Positions 24,142 through 32,623 of a DNA stretch of 64,000 nucleotides are shown here, one piece after another. The stretch is taken from positions 1-64,000 of the forward strand of contig NZ_JASCQP010000025.1 of assembly GCF_030010555.1 (NCBI RefSeq). The letters are read 5' to 3'. The notes beneath the pieces were generated by a model that searched no databases, had not been told where the DNA came from, and worked only from the letters and a program-made list of their open reading frames with translations. The position numbers and the translations under genes were made by a program. This DNA comes from Halomonas rhizosphaerae. Its GTDB lineage: Bacteria; Pseudomonadota; Gammaproteobacteria; Pseudomonadales; Halomonadaceae. Positions within the stretch are counted from its first letter, which is position 1. Each line of letters begins with the position of its first letter.

Positions 24142-25176
24142 ATGAATCCTACTCGATCGTTTGCCGTGTCCTCCCTCACCGCCGCCGTCCTGGCCGCGGG
24201 CACCCTGGCCAGCCAGGCGCATGCCGCCACGACCGTGGACCTGAGCTACAACGGCGCCCCGGATCCCGACAAGAACGCCGTGCATGTCTTCGCCACCAAC
24301 CTCAAGGAGCTGGTCGAGCAAAAGACCGACGGCGACATCGAGCTCAAGCTCTACCCCAACAGCATGCTGGGGGAGGAACAGGAGCGCATGGAGCAGACGA
24401 TGAACAGCCCCAGCCTGAACATCGCCTCCTTCGCGGGCATGTCTCCCCTGGTGCCGGAAGTGTTCGTCAGCGCCATTCCCTTCCTCTTCGATGACTTCGA
24501 ATCGGCACGCACCTTCTTCGACGAAGGCCAGTACTGGCAGGCCGTCGAGGACGCCCTGCGCGAGCGCACCGGCGTGGAGCTGCTGGCCGTGGTCGAGGAA
24601 GGCGGCTTTCTGGCCTTCACCAGCGACGAGAAACCCATCTCCTCGCCCAGCGACTTCGAGGGGCTGCGCTTTCGTGCCATGGACCCCAGCCAGGTCGCGC
24701 TCTACGAAGCCTTCGGGGCCTCCGGCACGCCGATCCCCTGGACCGAGGTCTACATGGCGCTGAAGACAGGCGTCGCCGATGGCCAGATGAACCCGCCGAT
24801 GTACATCATCATGGGCAGCCTCTACGAGGTGCAGGACTACCTGACGCTGGCCAACATCCAGTACTCGGACCAGTTCCTGGTCGGCAACGGCGCCATGATC
24901 GACGGCTGGGACGACGCGACGCGCGAGGCCGTCATGGAGGCGGTGGAGGAGGCCAACCAGTTGGCCCGCGAGCACAACGAGACCCGTGTCGACGAGCGCA
25001 TCGCCTACCTCGAGGAGCAGGGCATGGAGGTGATCCGGCCCTCCGAGGACGAGCTGGCAGCGTTTCGCGAGCAGGGCCAGCCGGCCTATCTGGAATGGCT
25101 CGGCGAGCAGGACATCGACCCGTCCTTCATCGACATGGCACTCGAGGATGCCGGGATGACCCACCTGGCCGAGTAG
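24142..25176 (+). CDS. TRAP transporter substrate-binding protein (DctP)
   Basis: A 344-residue periplasmic DctP-family protein. The signal peptide ends SQAHA-ATT (about residue 28). The central motif AMDPSQVALYEAFGASGTPI with nearby R (GLRFRA) matches the carboxylate-binding arginine region, and EVYMALKTGVADGQMNPPMY is the usual following segment. Strongly acidic, as in halophiles. It delivers ligand to the DctQ-DctM proteins encoded next. Since a D,D-dipeptidase gene ends the cluster, the ligand may be a small peptide or a related carboxylate (inference). A MITE-like element starts at its stop codon. Confidence 0.92.
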   Translation: MNPTRSFAVSSLTAAVLAAGTLASQAHAATTVDLSYNGAPDPDKNAVHVFATNLKELVEQKTDGDIELKLYPNSMLGEEQERMEQTMNSPSLNIASFAGMSPLVPEVFVSAIPFLFDDFESARTFFDEGQYWQAVEDALRERTGVELLAVVEEGGFLAFTSDEKPISSPSDFEGLRFRAMDPSQVALYEAFGASGTPIPWTEVYMALKTGVADGQMNPPMYIIMGSLYEVQDYLTLANIQYSDQFLVGNGAMIDGWDDATREAVMEAVEEANQLAREHNETRVDERIAYLEEQGMEVIRPSEDELAAFREQGQPAYLEWLGEQDIDPSFIDMALEDAGMTHLAE

Positions 25177-25318
25177 GCTTTGTCCGAAAACTGGCTGCGC
25201 TCGTCCATACGGCGTTAAAAACCGGCTCAAAGTACTCATTTACACCCCGTAAACTCCGTCTTTTCGCCGATTTTTGCCTTGTCTGGCCTTCGCTCGCCGA
25301 CTTTTCAGACAGAGCCTA
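25174..25318. mobile_element. MITE-like element between dctP and dctQ
   Basis: A 145-bp element with 17-bp ends in inverted orientation: TAGGCTTTGTCCGAAAA (25174-25190) and the complement of TTTTCAGACAGAGCCTA (25302-25318), 15 of 17 matching. It carries no gene. The left end includes the dctP stop codon TAG. As RNA it would fold back and could lower dctQM expression relative to dctP. Confidence 0.7.
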
Positions 25319-25394
25319 AGCCGCGCCGTCCCTGAGACGTCCTGTAGTTCGGGCAGGGGCTACCCCCCTGCCCCATGACAAATGGCATTCCTTC

Positions 25395-25886
25395 ATGACG
25401 TTATCTAACTCCCGCGTACTGGCCGTCAGCCGGTCCGTGTCACTGACTGTTGCCAGCAGCCTCCTGCTTATCGATCTGGCGGTGATCCTCTTCGGCGTGT
25501 TCATGCGCTACCTCGCCGGCGGAGCGCCGATCTGGACAGACGAGCTGGCCCGCTTTCTGATCATCGGCAGCGTGCTGCTCGGGGCCGGAGCCGTCTGGGT
25601 GGAGGGTGGCCACATGCGCGTCGCGCTGATCGAGCGCCTGCTTCCGGCGCCGCTGTGCCGCCTCCTCAACCTCTACCAGTGGCTCCTGACGCTGGTCATT
25701 GCCATTGGCGCCGCCATCGTCAGTTATCGCTACGCAATGTCCGTCTCGATGTTCACCAGCCAGGGGCTGGGCATCAGCAGGACCCTTCCCATGCTGTCGG
25801 TGCCGATCGGCTTCGCGCTGCTGGCCTGGCATGCCTTGTGGCATGGTCCGGCGCCCCTCAAGACACTCACGGAGGATCCCGCATGA
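25395..25886 (+). CDS. TRAP transporter small permease (DctQ)
   Basis: A 163-residue membrane protein with four predicted helices and the family pattern ILFGVFMRYLAGGAPIWTDELARFL at helix 1-2. It forms the small membrane subunit with DctM. Its stop overlaps the dctM start (ATGA), so translation is coupled. Confidence 0.92.
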   Translation: MTLSNSRVLAVSRSVSLTVASSLLLIDLAVILFGVFMRYLAGGAPIWTDELARFLIIGSVLLGAGAVWVEGGHMRVALIERLLPAPLCRLLNLYQWLLTLVIAIGAAIVSYRYAMSVSMFTSQGLGISRTLPMLSVPIGFALLAWHALWHGPAPLKTLTEDPA

Positions 25887-27160
25887 CCTTGACCATGCTG
25901 GCCGTCTTCCTCGTGCATGTCCTGCTGGGCTTGCCGCTGTTCATCTCGCTGCTGGCCACGGCGGTGGTGGGCTTCATGTTCGTCGATCCCGCGATGATCC
26001 CGCGCATGATGCCCCAGCAGTTCTTCGGCGGCATCAATGTCTTCTCGCTGATGGCCATTCCGCTGTTCATCCTGGCCGGCAACCTGATGAACGTGACGCG
26101 GCTGACGGACCGGCTCATGGCCTTCGCCAAGCTGCTGGTCGGGCACCTGCGCGGCGGCATGGGCCATGTCAACGTGGTCTCCAGCATCTTCTTCGCCGGG
26201 GTGAATGGCTCCGCGGTGGCCGACACCTCGGCGCTGGGCTCGCTGCTCGTGCCGCCCATGCGCAAGGAGGGCTACTCCACCGCCTTCGCCGCGGGCCTGA
26301 CGGCCGGCAGCTCGCTGATCGGGCCGATCATCCCGCCCAGCATCTTCATGATCCTCTACGCTTCGCTCACCAACACCTCGGTCGGTGACCTGTTTCTTGC
26401 CGGCGTGATCCCGGGCTTGCTGCTGGGCCTGGCGTTCATGGCCATGAATGCCTGGTATGCCTGGCACAAGGGACTGGAAAAGCGTGGCGGACTCCCCTCT
26501 CGCCGGGAGCTGGTCGTCACGGCCCTGGGCGCCCTGCCCGCGCTGGTGGCACCCTTCATCATCGTCTCGGGGATCGTCATGGGCTTCGTCACGCCCACCG
26601 AATCCGGGGCACTGACGGCGCTCTATGTGGCGCTGTGCGGCCTGGCGCAGGGCAATCTGCGCCTCGCCGACTTCTGGAAGGCCATGCTCGACACCACGCG
26701 CCTGACCTCGGCAATCTTCCTGATCATGGCCGCCTCGGCCACCATCAGCTGGCTGCTCTCCTATGCCCAGGTGCCCAACGAGTTCGTGGCCCTGCTGGCG
26801 CCCTACATCGAGCAGCCGGTGGTGATCCTGCTGCTGCTGAGCCTGATCACCTTCGTCACCGGCATGTTCATGGAGGAGGTCTCGGCCCTGATGCTGCTGA
26901 CGCCGATCTTCTCTCCCGTGGCCATGATGGCGGGCATCGACCCGGTGCACCTGGGCATCATCATCACCTTGAACATCACGATTGCCCTGATCACCCCGCC
27001 GATGGGCGCCTGCGTGTTCGTCGCGGCCGCGGTGAGTCGGCTCGAGATCACCTCGCTGTTTCGTACCATCTGGCCGTTCGTGGTGACGGCGATCCTGGTA
27101 CTGATCCTGCTGATCCTCTTCCCTTCCCTGACCCTCTGGCTACCGACCCAGCTTGGCTGA
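25883..27160 (+). CDS. TRAP transporter large permease (DctM)
   Basis: A 425-residue, roughly 13-helix permease that drives uptake with a sodium or proton gradient. Motifs MAIPLFILAGNLMNVTRLTDRLMAF, GPIIPPSIFMILYA and VTGMFMEEVSALMLLTPIFSPV are those of DctM. Start at 25883 overlaps dctQ and has GGAGGA upstream. The dipeptidase gene follows almost at once. Confidence 0.95.
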   Translation: MTLTMLAVFLVHVLLGLPLFISLLATAVVGFMFVDPAMIPRMMPQQFFGGINVFSLMAIPLFILAGNLMNVTRLTDRLMAFAKLLVGHLRGGMGHVNVVSSIFFAGVNGSAVADTSALGSLLVPPMRKEGYSTAFAAGLTAGSSLIGPIIPPSIFMILYASLTNTSVGDLFLAGVIPGLLLGLAFMAMNAWYAWHKGLEKRGGLPSRRELVVTALGALPALVAPFIIVSGIVMGFVTPTESGALTALYVALCGLAQGNLRLADFWKAMLDTTRLTSAIFLIMAASATISWLLSYAQVPNEFVALLAPYIEQPVVILLLLSLITFVTGMFMEEVSALMLLTPIFSPVAMMAGIDPVHLGIIITLNITIALITPPMGACVFVAAAVSRLEITSLFRTIWPFVVTAILVLILLILFPSLTLWLPTQLG

Positions 27161-27176
27161 CCCCATGGAGACGCCC

Positions 27177-27923
27177 GTGAACCGCTCCCTGTCATCGCCC
27201 ATCGACCGCCACCCCGACCCCGACTGGTCGGTGGTGAGCCGCATCCCCATCACGGGAAGTGACGAGCCCCTGGTGCCGTTGAGCCTGGCACCGTCCCCGA
27301 TCAGGATCTTCCCGGTCTATGCCAAGCAGGACGTTCCCGGGGCGATCAACGAATGCTATGTCCGTGAAGGGGTCTATCGGCGGCTGCTGGAGGTGGCACG
27401 CTCCCTGCCTGCCGAATACGGGCTGGTGGTCCTGGACGGCTGGCGACCCTGGCGCGTGCAGCAGTACCTCTTCGATACGCTGCAGGAGGCCATCCGCTCT
27501 CACCATCCCGAGCTCAGCGACGAGACGCTACTGGAGCGAACGCGGGAATTCGTTTCCGTGCCCAGTCGTGAGGCGAGCTCGCCGAGCCCCCATCTCACCG
27601 GCGGTGCCGTGGATGTGACCCTGAGCGATGCCGACGGGCTGCCGCTGGACATGGGCACCCTGTTCGACGAGGCCGTGCCGGCCTCCCACACCGTCGCGCT
27701 GGAGGAGATTCCTCGCCCGGACGCCCGACAGCGACAGGCCCGCGACAACCGCCGCCGCCTCTATGGCGCGATGCGGGAGCAGGGCTTCACCAACTTGCCG
27801 AGCGAGTGGTGGCACTACGATGCGGGCGACCAGCTATGGGCCCATTACAGTGGCCATGCCCAGGCCCTCTATGGGCCGGCGGAACTCGAGACCATTGAAA
27901 GTCGCTGGCGGCGACAGCTGTGA
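27177..27923 (+). CDS. D-alanyl-D-alanine dipeptidase (VanX/DdpX family)
   Basis: A 248-residue zinc dipeptidase of peptidase family M15D. The zinc ligands are in SPHLTGGAVDVTL (HX6D) and the general base plus third ligand in SEWWHYDAGDQ (EXXH); the arginine in LDGWRPWRVQQYL matches the substrate-stabilising residue. Typical members split D-Ala-D-Ala. No signal peptide, so it acts in the cytoplasm. Start: GTG at 27177 has GGAG 6 bases upstream; ATG at 27165 lacks one. Placed last in a TRAP cluster, it most likely digests the imported compound for use as food, like DdpX in the E. coli ddp peptide operon, rather than giving vancomycin resistance. Confidence 0.88.
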   Translation: MNRSLSSPIDRHPDPDWSVVSRIPITGSDEPLVPLSLAPSPIRIFPVYAKQDVPGAINECYVREGVYRRLLEVARSLPAEYGLVVLDGWRPWRVQQYLFDTLQEAIRSHHPELSDETLLERTREFVSVPSREASSPSPHLTGGAVDVTLSDADGLPLDMGTLFDEAVPASHTVALEEIPRPDARQRQARDNRRRLYGAMREQGFTNLPSEWWHYDAGDQLWAHYSGHAQALYGPAELETIESRWRRQL

Positions 27924-28038
27924 GCCAGGGGCCTACTGCGACAATTCGCTACCCGCCACACGAAACAGAACTGGCCCTGCCTTACACCGAGAAGACTTAC
28001 TCCAACGCCTGGATGGGAATCCCTCGGCTCTGGTGGAC

Positions 28039-29202
28039 CTATTGATCCTCTTCCTGGCGAAGCAGTTCCGGCACCTGGTAGCGCGTGCTTCGACCTCCTG
28101 CAGAGAGCCTAACCAGGCAACCTTTCTCCACAAGCCCGGCCAGGTGGCGCGTGGCCGTTGCCTTACTGACCTTCGTCACTTTCTGATATTGAGAAGCACT
28201 GATGCCTTGCTCAAATCCCCTTTCCCCTCCATCAAGCAGCCGGTTAAGCACCTTGATCTGCGCGGGGAGCAGACCGGCCATCCGGAAGCGCTGCCAGAAA
28301 CGGGCTTTGACCAGGGTACGACCGACCCTGTCGAGTACGTCCAACAGCGTGGCGTCCAAGGTATCCAGGAACCAGGCGAGCCACGCGGTAAGGTCCGGAG
28401 TTCCCCGCTGGCTCGCTTCCAGGCAGCGATAGTAATCGTCCCTTCGCGCCAGGATCGCTGCTGACATGGCATACAAGCGAATACTCTGCTGGTCCGCTTG
28501 CGCCAAGGCGCGATCGGCGATTGCCCGGGCGATACGCCCGTTGCCATCCTCGAACGGATGAAGGGTCACAAACCAAAAATGCGCCATGCCCGCTCGAATG
28601 AGAGGATCCAGCGCTGGATCATGACGGCTGGACTCGAACCATTCCAGGAACCGATCGATCTCAATCTCCAAACCCTCTCTGGGTGGCGCTTCGAAATGCA
28701 CCCTGGGTCGATCCATTCGGCCCGATACAACCTGCATCGGCTCCAATCCACGCCACTGGCCAGGCCGCAGTTCCGTCAGGGAAGATTCAGCATCAGGGAA
28801 TAGCCATCGATGCCACTGAAGCAGCCTCTCTGCATCCAGCGGTGAGTCAGAATTCAGGATGGCATCCAGCATCAATTCAGCCATGCCCTCGGCCCGCGGC
28901 GAGGGTGGGCCGTCCGGTTCCTCAATGCCAAGCTGCCGTGCAAGAGAAGAACGCACAGAGGCGACATTGAGGCGCTCACCTTCAATCGCCGATGAGGTGA
29001 CGATGTTTTGCAAAAGCGTATCCAGAGCCGTCTTCGCTTCTGCCTCCTGTTCATCACCGAGGCCGAGCGCTCCTGACCGGCCAAGCAAGATGCCCAGATT
29101 CCTCCAGCACTTCTGTAGGCGGGGCTGAATCTCTCCCGCCTGCCAGGTGAAACGAGGCCAGTCGTGATGCTGCCAGATCCATCTCGGGGCTTGAACCGTC
29201 AT
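28039..29202 (-). CDS. Fic/DOC family AMP-transferase-like protein
   Basis: A 387-residue Fic-domain protein with an N-terminal DUF4172-like region and a C-terminal winged helix (SASQYQKVTKVSKATATRHL). The catalytic motif HPFEDGNGRIAR (215-226) is intact, and an inhibitory helix motif SSAIEGE (70-76) of the class II type is present, so the enzyme is expected to be self-inhibited until its glutamate is displaced. Fic enzymes transfer AMP to target proteins. Stands alone, between the dipeptidase and the amidase operon; target unknown. Confidence 0.9.
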   Translation of the reverse strand: MTVQAPRWIWQHHDWPRFTWQAGEIQPRLQKCWRNLGILLGRSGALGLGDEQEAEAKTALDTLLQNIVTSSAIEGERLNVASVRSSLARQLGIEEPDGPPSPRAEGMAELMLDAILNSDSPLDAERLLQWHRWLFPDAESSLTELRPGQWRGLEPMQVVSGRMDRPRVHFEAPPREGLEIEIDRFLEWFESSRHDPALDPLIRAGMAHFWFVTLHPFEDGNGRIARAIADRALAQADQQSIRLYAMSAAILARRDDYYRCLEASQRGTPDLTAWLAWFLDTLDATLLDVLDRVGRTLVKARFWQRFRMAGLLPAQIKVLNRLLDGGERGFEQGISASQYQKVTKVSKATATRHLAGLVEKGCLVRLSAGGRSTRYQVPELLRQEEDQ

Positions 29203-29408
29203 TTCACATCACCTGGACGAAGCCAGAGAGCCGATTACACACCATATTCGGCTCACATTATGATTTGAATAATGCGCCCATTCGACTCAGCAGGCAAGTG
29301 GCGAGGTCCCCTTGCTACCGGCCACCTGACAGGCCATCAACGCTCGGATCGTGTCATCATCGGCGTCAAACCGCCTGGATGCCCATGCGCGTCCCGTGCG
29401 AAGGCCCC

Positions 29409-30677
29409 CTACCCTGCAGGCGGCACCAGCGTTCGGGCAATCGACAGCAGACGCTCGTCCTGCCAGCGGTCGGCGATCAATTGCACCCCCACCGGTAGCC
29501 CTTCTTGCCCCGTGTTCAGCGGCAGGTTGAGGCACGGCACGCCGAGCAGCGTCCAGGCCCGGCAGTAGACCGGGTCGCCGGTGGCATCCAGCCCTGGCGG
29601 GGCAACGCCCGGGGCGCTCGCCGCCAGGATCACGTCGACCTCATCGGCAAACACCCGCGACAGGGCCTGTCGGCACTCTTCGGCCGCCAGAAGGGACGCC
29701 CGATACTCGGCATAGGAGGTCGCCAGACCCTCCTCGATCAGCTCGACCAGCCTGGCGCCCATCTCCTCGCCATGCTGCTGAAACTCGCTGGCCAGCGACT
29801 GCGCCGCCTCGTAGGCCAGCACCACCTGGTGGTGGGCAACGAGGTCGTCATAGCGGGGATCCAGGGGCAAGGCACTCACCCTGGCACCGGCCTGCTCCAG
29901 GTGTCTGGCGGTATTGGACAGGGCCTGGGCGACACCGGCATCGAGCGGCCTGTCGCCGGGCAGGCTGCGCAGCCCGACCCGGATGCCGCCGAGATCGGGC
30001 AGCGCCTCGATGGACTCGGCGCGAGTCAGGGCCGTGAAGGTCGTGCAGATGTCCTCGATGTGGCGGGCAAACCAGCCCAGCGTATCCATCGAGGGCGCGA
30101 AGGCCTTGATCCCCGAGAAGGAGACCGTATTGACGGTGGGCTTGAAGCCGAAGACGCCGCAGTAACTCGCCGGACGGATGATGCTGCCGGCCGTCTGAGT
30201 GCCCAGGGCAAGCGGCACCATGCCGGCCGCCACGGCGGCGGCCGAACCACTGGAGGAGCCGCCCGGCGTCCGCGAGAGATCCTGGGGATTACGCGTCTTG
30301 CCGGGCGTGAAGTAGGCAAACTCGGTGGACACGGTCTTGCCCAGCGGCATGGCCCCCTGACGCTTGAGCAGGGTGACCACGGCGGCATCCACGACGGCTT
30401 CCGGCGACACGAGATAGCCGCCGGTCCCCCAGGTGGTGGGCATCTCGGCGGTGTCGATGATGTCCTTGATGCCCACCGGCACCCCGCGCAAGCGCTGCCC
30501 CGTACCCGGAAGGATCGCGGTCGACGTCGCTGGCATGAGGTATTCCCAGGCCTGGACACCCGCTTCACGCGCCTCGATGCGCGCCTGGCAGGCATGCCAC
30601 CAGGTCAGCTCCTCGCATTCGCCTCGGGCCACCCGGGCCCGGAAGGCGTCGATGGTGTCGTCGACACTGTCGGTCAT
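29409..30677 (-). CDS. Amidase signature family hydrolase
   Basis: A 422-residue amidase-signature enzyme. The Ser-cisSer-Lys triad is visible: K in VGIKDIIDT and serines in RTPGGSSSGSAAAVAAG with the following GTQTAGSIIRPA. It hydrolyses an amide to an acid and ammonia; substrate unknown. It is the last gene of a long minus-strand operon (from about 37832) with a second amidase, RidA, an M20-type amidohydrolase, a TRAP transporter and an asparaginase. Start at 30677 has GGAGAG upstream. Confidence 0.9.
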   Translation of the reverse strand: MTDSVDDTIDAFRARVARGECEELTWWHACQARIEAREAGVQAWEYLMPATSTAILPGTGQRLRGVPVGIKDIIDTAEMPTTWGTGGYLVSPEAVVDAAVVTLLKRQGAMPLGKTVSTEFAYFTPGKTRNPQDLSRTPGGSSSGSAAAVAAGMVPLALGTQTAGSIIRPASYCGVFGFKPTVNTVSFSGIKAFAPSMDTLGWFARHIEDICTTFTALTRAESIEALPDLGGIRVGLRSLPGDRPLDAGVAQALSNTARHLEQAGARVSALPLDPRYDDLVAHHQVVLAYEAAQSLASEFQQHGEEMGARLVELIEEGLATSYAEYRASLLAAEECRQALSRVFADEVDVILAASAPGVAPPGLDATGDPVYCRAWTLLGVPCLNLPLNTGQEGLPVGVQLIADRWQDERLLSIARTLVPPAG

Positions 30678-30735
30678 GCCTGCTCTCCTCTCTGCGCTTT
30701 GGGTCACCGGCTGCCGTGGCCCGGTCACGGCGATA

Positions 30736-32136
30736 TCACGGGGCCGGCGGAGCGCCGAGGATGGCCAGGCTGTTACCCAGTTCCTCCTCGATGGCCTGAC
30801 CGATGGCCAGCAGCCGCGCGTCCTGCCAGGGCCCGGCCAGCACCTGCAACCCCACCGGCATGCCCGCAGCATCCTTGCCCACCGGCAGTGTCAGCCCGCA
30901 CAGCCCCATGAAGTTGCCCACCACGGTATTACGCAGGGCCTGCATGTTGGCCCTGGCATAGGCCCCGTCCGGCTCGAGGCTCTCCAGGGTCGGCGGCGTC
31001 AGCGTCACGGTCGGGGTCAACAGGGCATCGACGCGGGTCAGGCACTCGGCGGCGCTTGCCGACAGCGACTTGAGCACGTCACAGCGACGAACGTATTCCC
31101 AGCCGGGGATGTCGTCGGCCGCCTTGACCCGGGCCGCCACATTGGGATCCAGGCCGTCGATGGCTTCCGGTAATTGGGTCTTGAGAAAGGCGGCCAGCTC
31201 TACCGCTGCCAGCCCGCCCTGCTGGAACAGGGTGAAGACCTCATCGGTACGGGGCAGATCGAGCGTCACGATGCGCGCCCCTGCGGCCTCAAGCTGACGA
31301 ATGGCGGCCTGAACGGACTCGGCGATGCCCGGACTGCAGTCCTCCCAGAAATAGGCCTCCGGAACCCCGAAGGTCAGGTCGGCCAGTGATGGGCGCGATG
31401 GTATGCCGCGGGATCGCGACGTCAGGACCCCGTCCAGCGCATCGAAGGCAAAGGCCAGATCGTCCACACTGCGGGCAAGCAAGCCCGGCGTATCCAGCGT
31501 GGCCGACAATGGCACGATCTGCGCCGTGGACCAGCGCCCGACCGTTGTCTTGAGACCTGCCACACCGGTCATCGCGGCAGGCACACGTACCGAGCCTGCC
31601 GTATCGGTTCCCAGCGCCAGACTGGCCGTGCCGTTGACCAAGGATACACCGGCACCGGCACTGGACCCACCGGGTGTCCGGTGATGGGCCTGGTCCCAGG
31701 GATTGCGGGGCGCCCCCCAGTGGGCATTGGTGCCCAGACCACCGAAGGCGAACTCCACGGTATGGGTCTTGCCCATGACGCTGGGCAACTGCCGCAGCAG
31801 CGCCGAGACCATGGGGCCGGGCTCCTCCCAGTGTCGCGGCAATCGCCGAGCGGATCCGGCATAGGTCGGCAGTCCCGGTACCGCATAGATATCCTTGATC
31901 GACACCGGCACGCCCATCAGCGGCCCCGTGTCACCGCCACTTGCCAGCACGCGATCGGTGGCCCTGGCCGTCTCCAGGGCGACCTCGCCATTCCAGGTCA
32001 GGTAGACATGATCCCGCTGGCCGCGGGTTCTGTTGGCCTCCATAGAGGCCTCGGCCAGGGCGGCGGCGGTGAGCTTGCCGCTGCGAAGCCCGGCATACTG
32101 TTCGCGCAGCGGGCGCATCAGGGGTGAATCCGTCAT
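30736..32136 (-). CDS. Amidase signature family hydrolase
   Basis: A 466-residue amidase-signature enzyme, distinct from its downstream neighbour. The triad lysine lies in VSIKDIYAVPG and the serines in RTPGGSSAGAGVSLVNG, followed by GTDTAGSVRVPAA. Two different amidases in one operon suggest two amide bonds, or a bifunctional substrate, broken one after the other. Start at 32136 has AGGAGT upstream. Confidence 0.9.
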   Translation of the reverse strand: MTDSPLMRPLREQYAGLRSGKLTAAALAEASMEANRTRGQRDHVYLTWNGEVALETARATDRVLASGGDTGPLMGVPVSIKDIYAVPGLPTYAGSARRLPRHWEEPGPMVSALLRQLPSVMGKTHTVEFAFGGLGTNAHWGAPRNPWDQAHHRTPGGSSAGAGVSLVNGTASLALGTDTAGSVRVPAAMTGVAGLKTTVGRWSTAQIVPLSATLDTPGLLARSVDDLAFAFDALDGVLTSRSRGIPSRPSLADLTFGVPEAYFWEDCSPGIAESVQAAIRQLEAAGARIVTLDLPRTDEVFTLFQQGGLAAVELAAFLKTQLPEAIDGLDPNVAARVKAADDIPGWEYVRRCDVLKSLSASAAECLTRVDALLTPTVTLTPPTLESLEPDGAYARANMQALRNTVVGNFMGLCGLTLPVGKDAAGMPVGLQVLAGPWQDARLLAIGQAIEEELGNSLAILGAPPAP

Positions 32137-32152
32137 GGCGTGACTCCTGGTA

Positions 32153-32623
32153 TCAGTCGCGAATCTCGAAGATCGCTTCCACTTCGACGGCTGCATTTCC
32201 GGGCAGCGTGGCGACACCGATCGCCGTGCGGGCATGGCGTCCATTCTCTCCGAACAGGGCAATGAAGAGATCCGAGGCACCGTTGATCACCAGCGGCACG
32301 TCGTGGAAGCCGGGCGCCACGTTCACGAACCCGTTCATGCGCACACAGCGCACCACACGGCGCATATCGCCTGCTACGGCATCGCTGAGCGAGGCGAGAA
32401 GATTGAGCGCACAAGCCTGAGCGGCCAGCTTGCCGGTCGCCAGGTCGAACTCGGTGCCCACCTTACCCGGATAGAGGACCTCGCCATCTCGTTCACAGAT
32501 CTGGCCCGCCAGGAACAGCTGGCTGCCCAGCCGTGACCAGGGCAGGAAGGCGCCGCGGGGTCGCGGGATGGCGGGGAGGGTGAGACCCTGAGCGGCGACG
32601 GCCGCGTCAATGGTCTGAGTCAT
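32153..32623 (-). CDS. RidA family (YjgF/YER057c) protein
   Basis: A 156-residue RidA-fold protein, trimeric in characterised members. It has FLAGQICERDGEV near residues 38-50 and the arginine region RMNGFVNVAPGFHDVP, and ends AAVEVEAIFEI as in the family. RidA proteins hydrolyse reactive enamine or imine intermediates or, in pathway operons, carbamates and related compounds such as RutC substrates. Its start overlaps the amidohydrolase gene by 17 bases. Confidence 0.9.
   Translation of the reverse strand: MTQTIDAAVAAQGLTLPAIPRPRGAFLPWSRLGSQLFLAGQICERDGEVLYPGKVGTEFDLATGKLAAQACALNLLASLSDAVAGDMRRVVRCVRMNGFVNVAPGFHDVPLVINGASDLFIALFGENGRHARTAIGVATLPGNAAVEVEAIFEIRD

Noticed and set aside
27924..28038. 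Possible extra small gene between the dipeptidase and Fic genes
   Set aside because: Only short frames without ribosome sites; it is a plain convergent gap.
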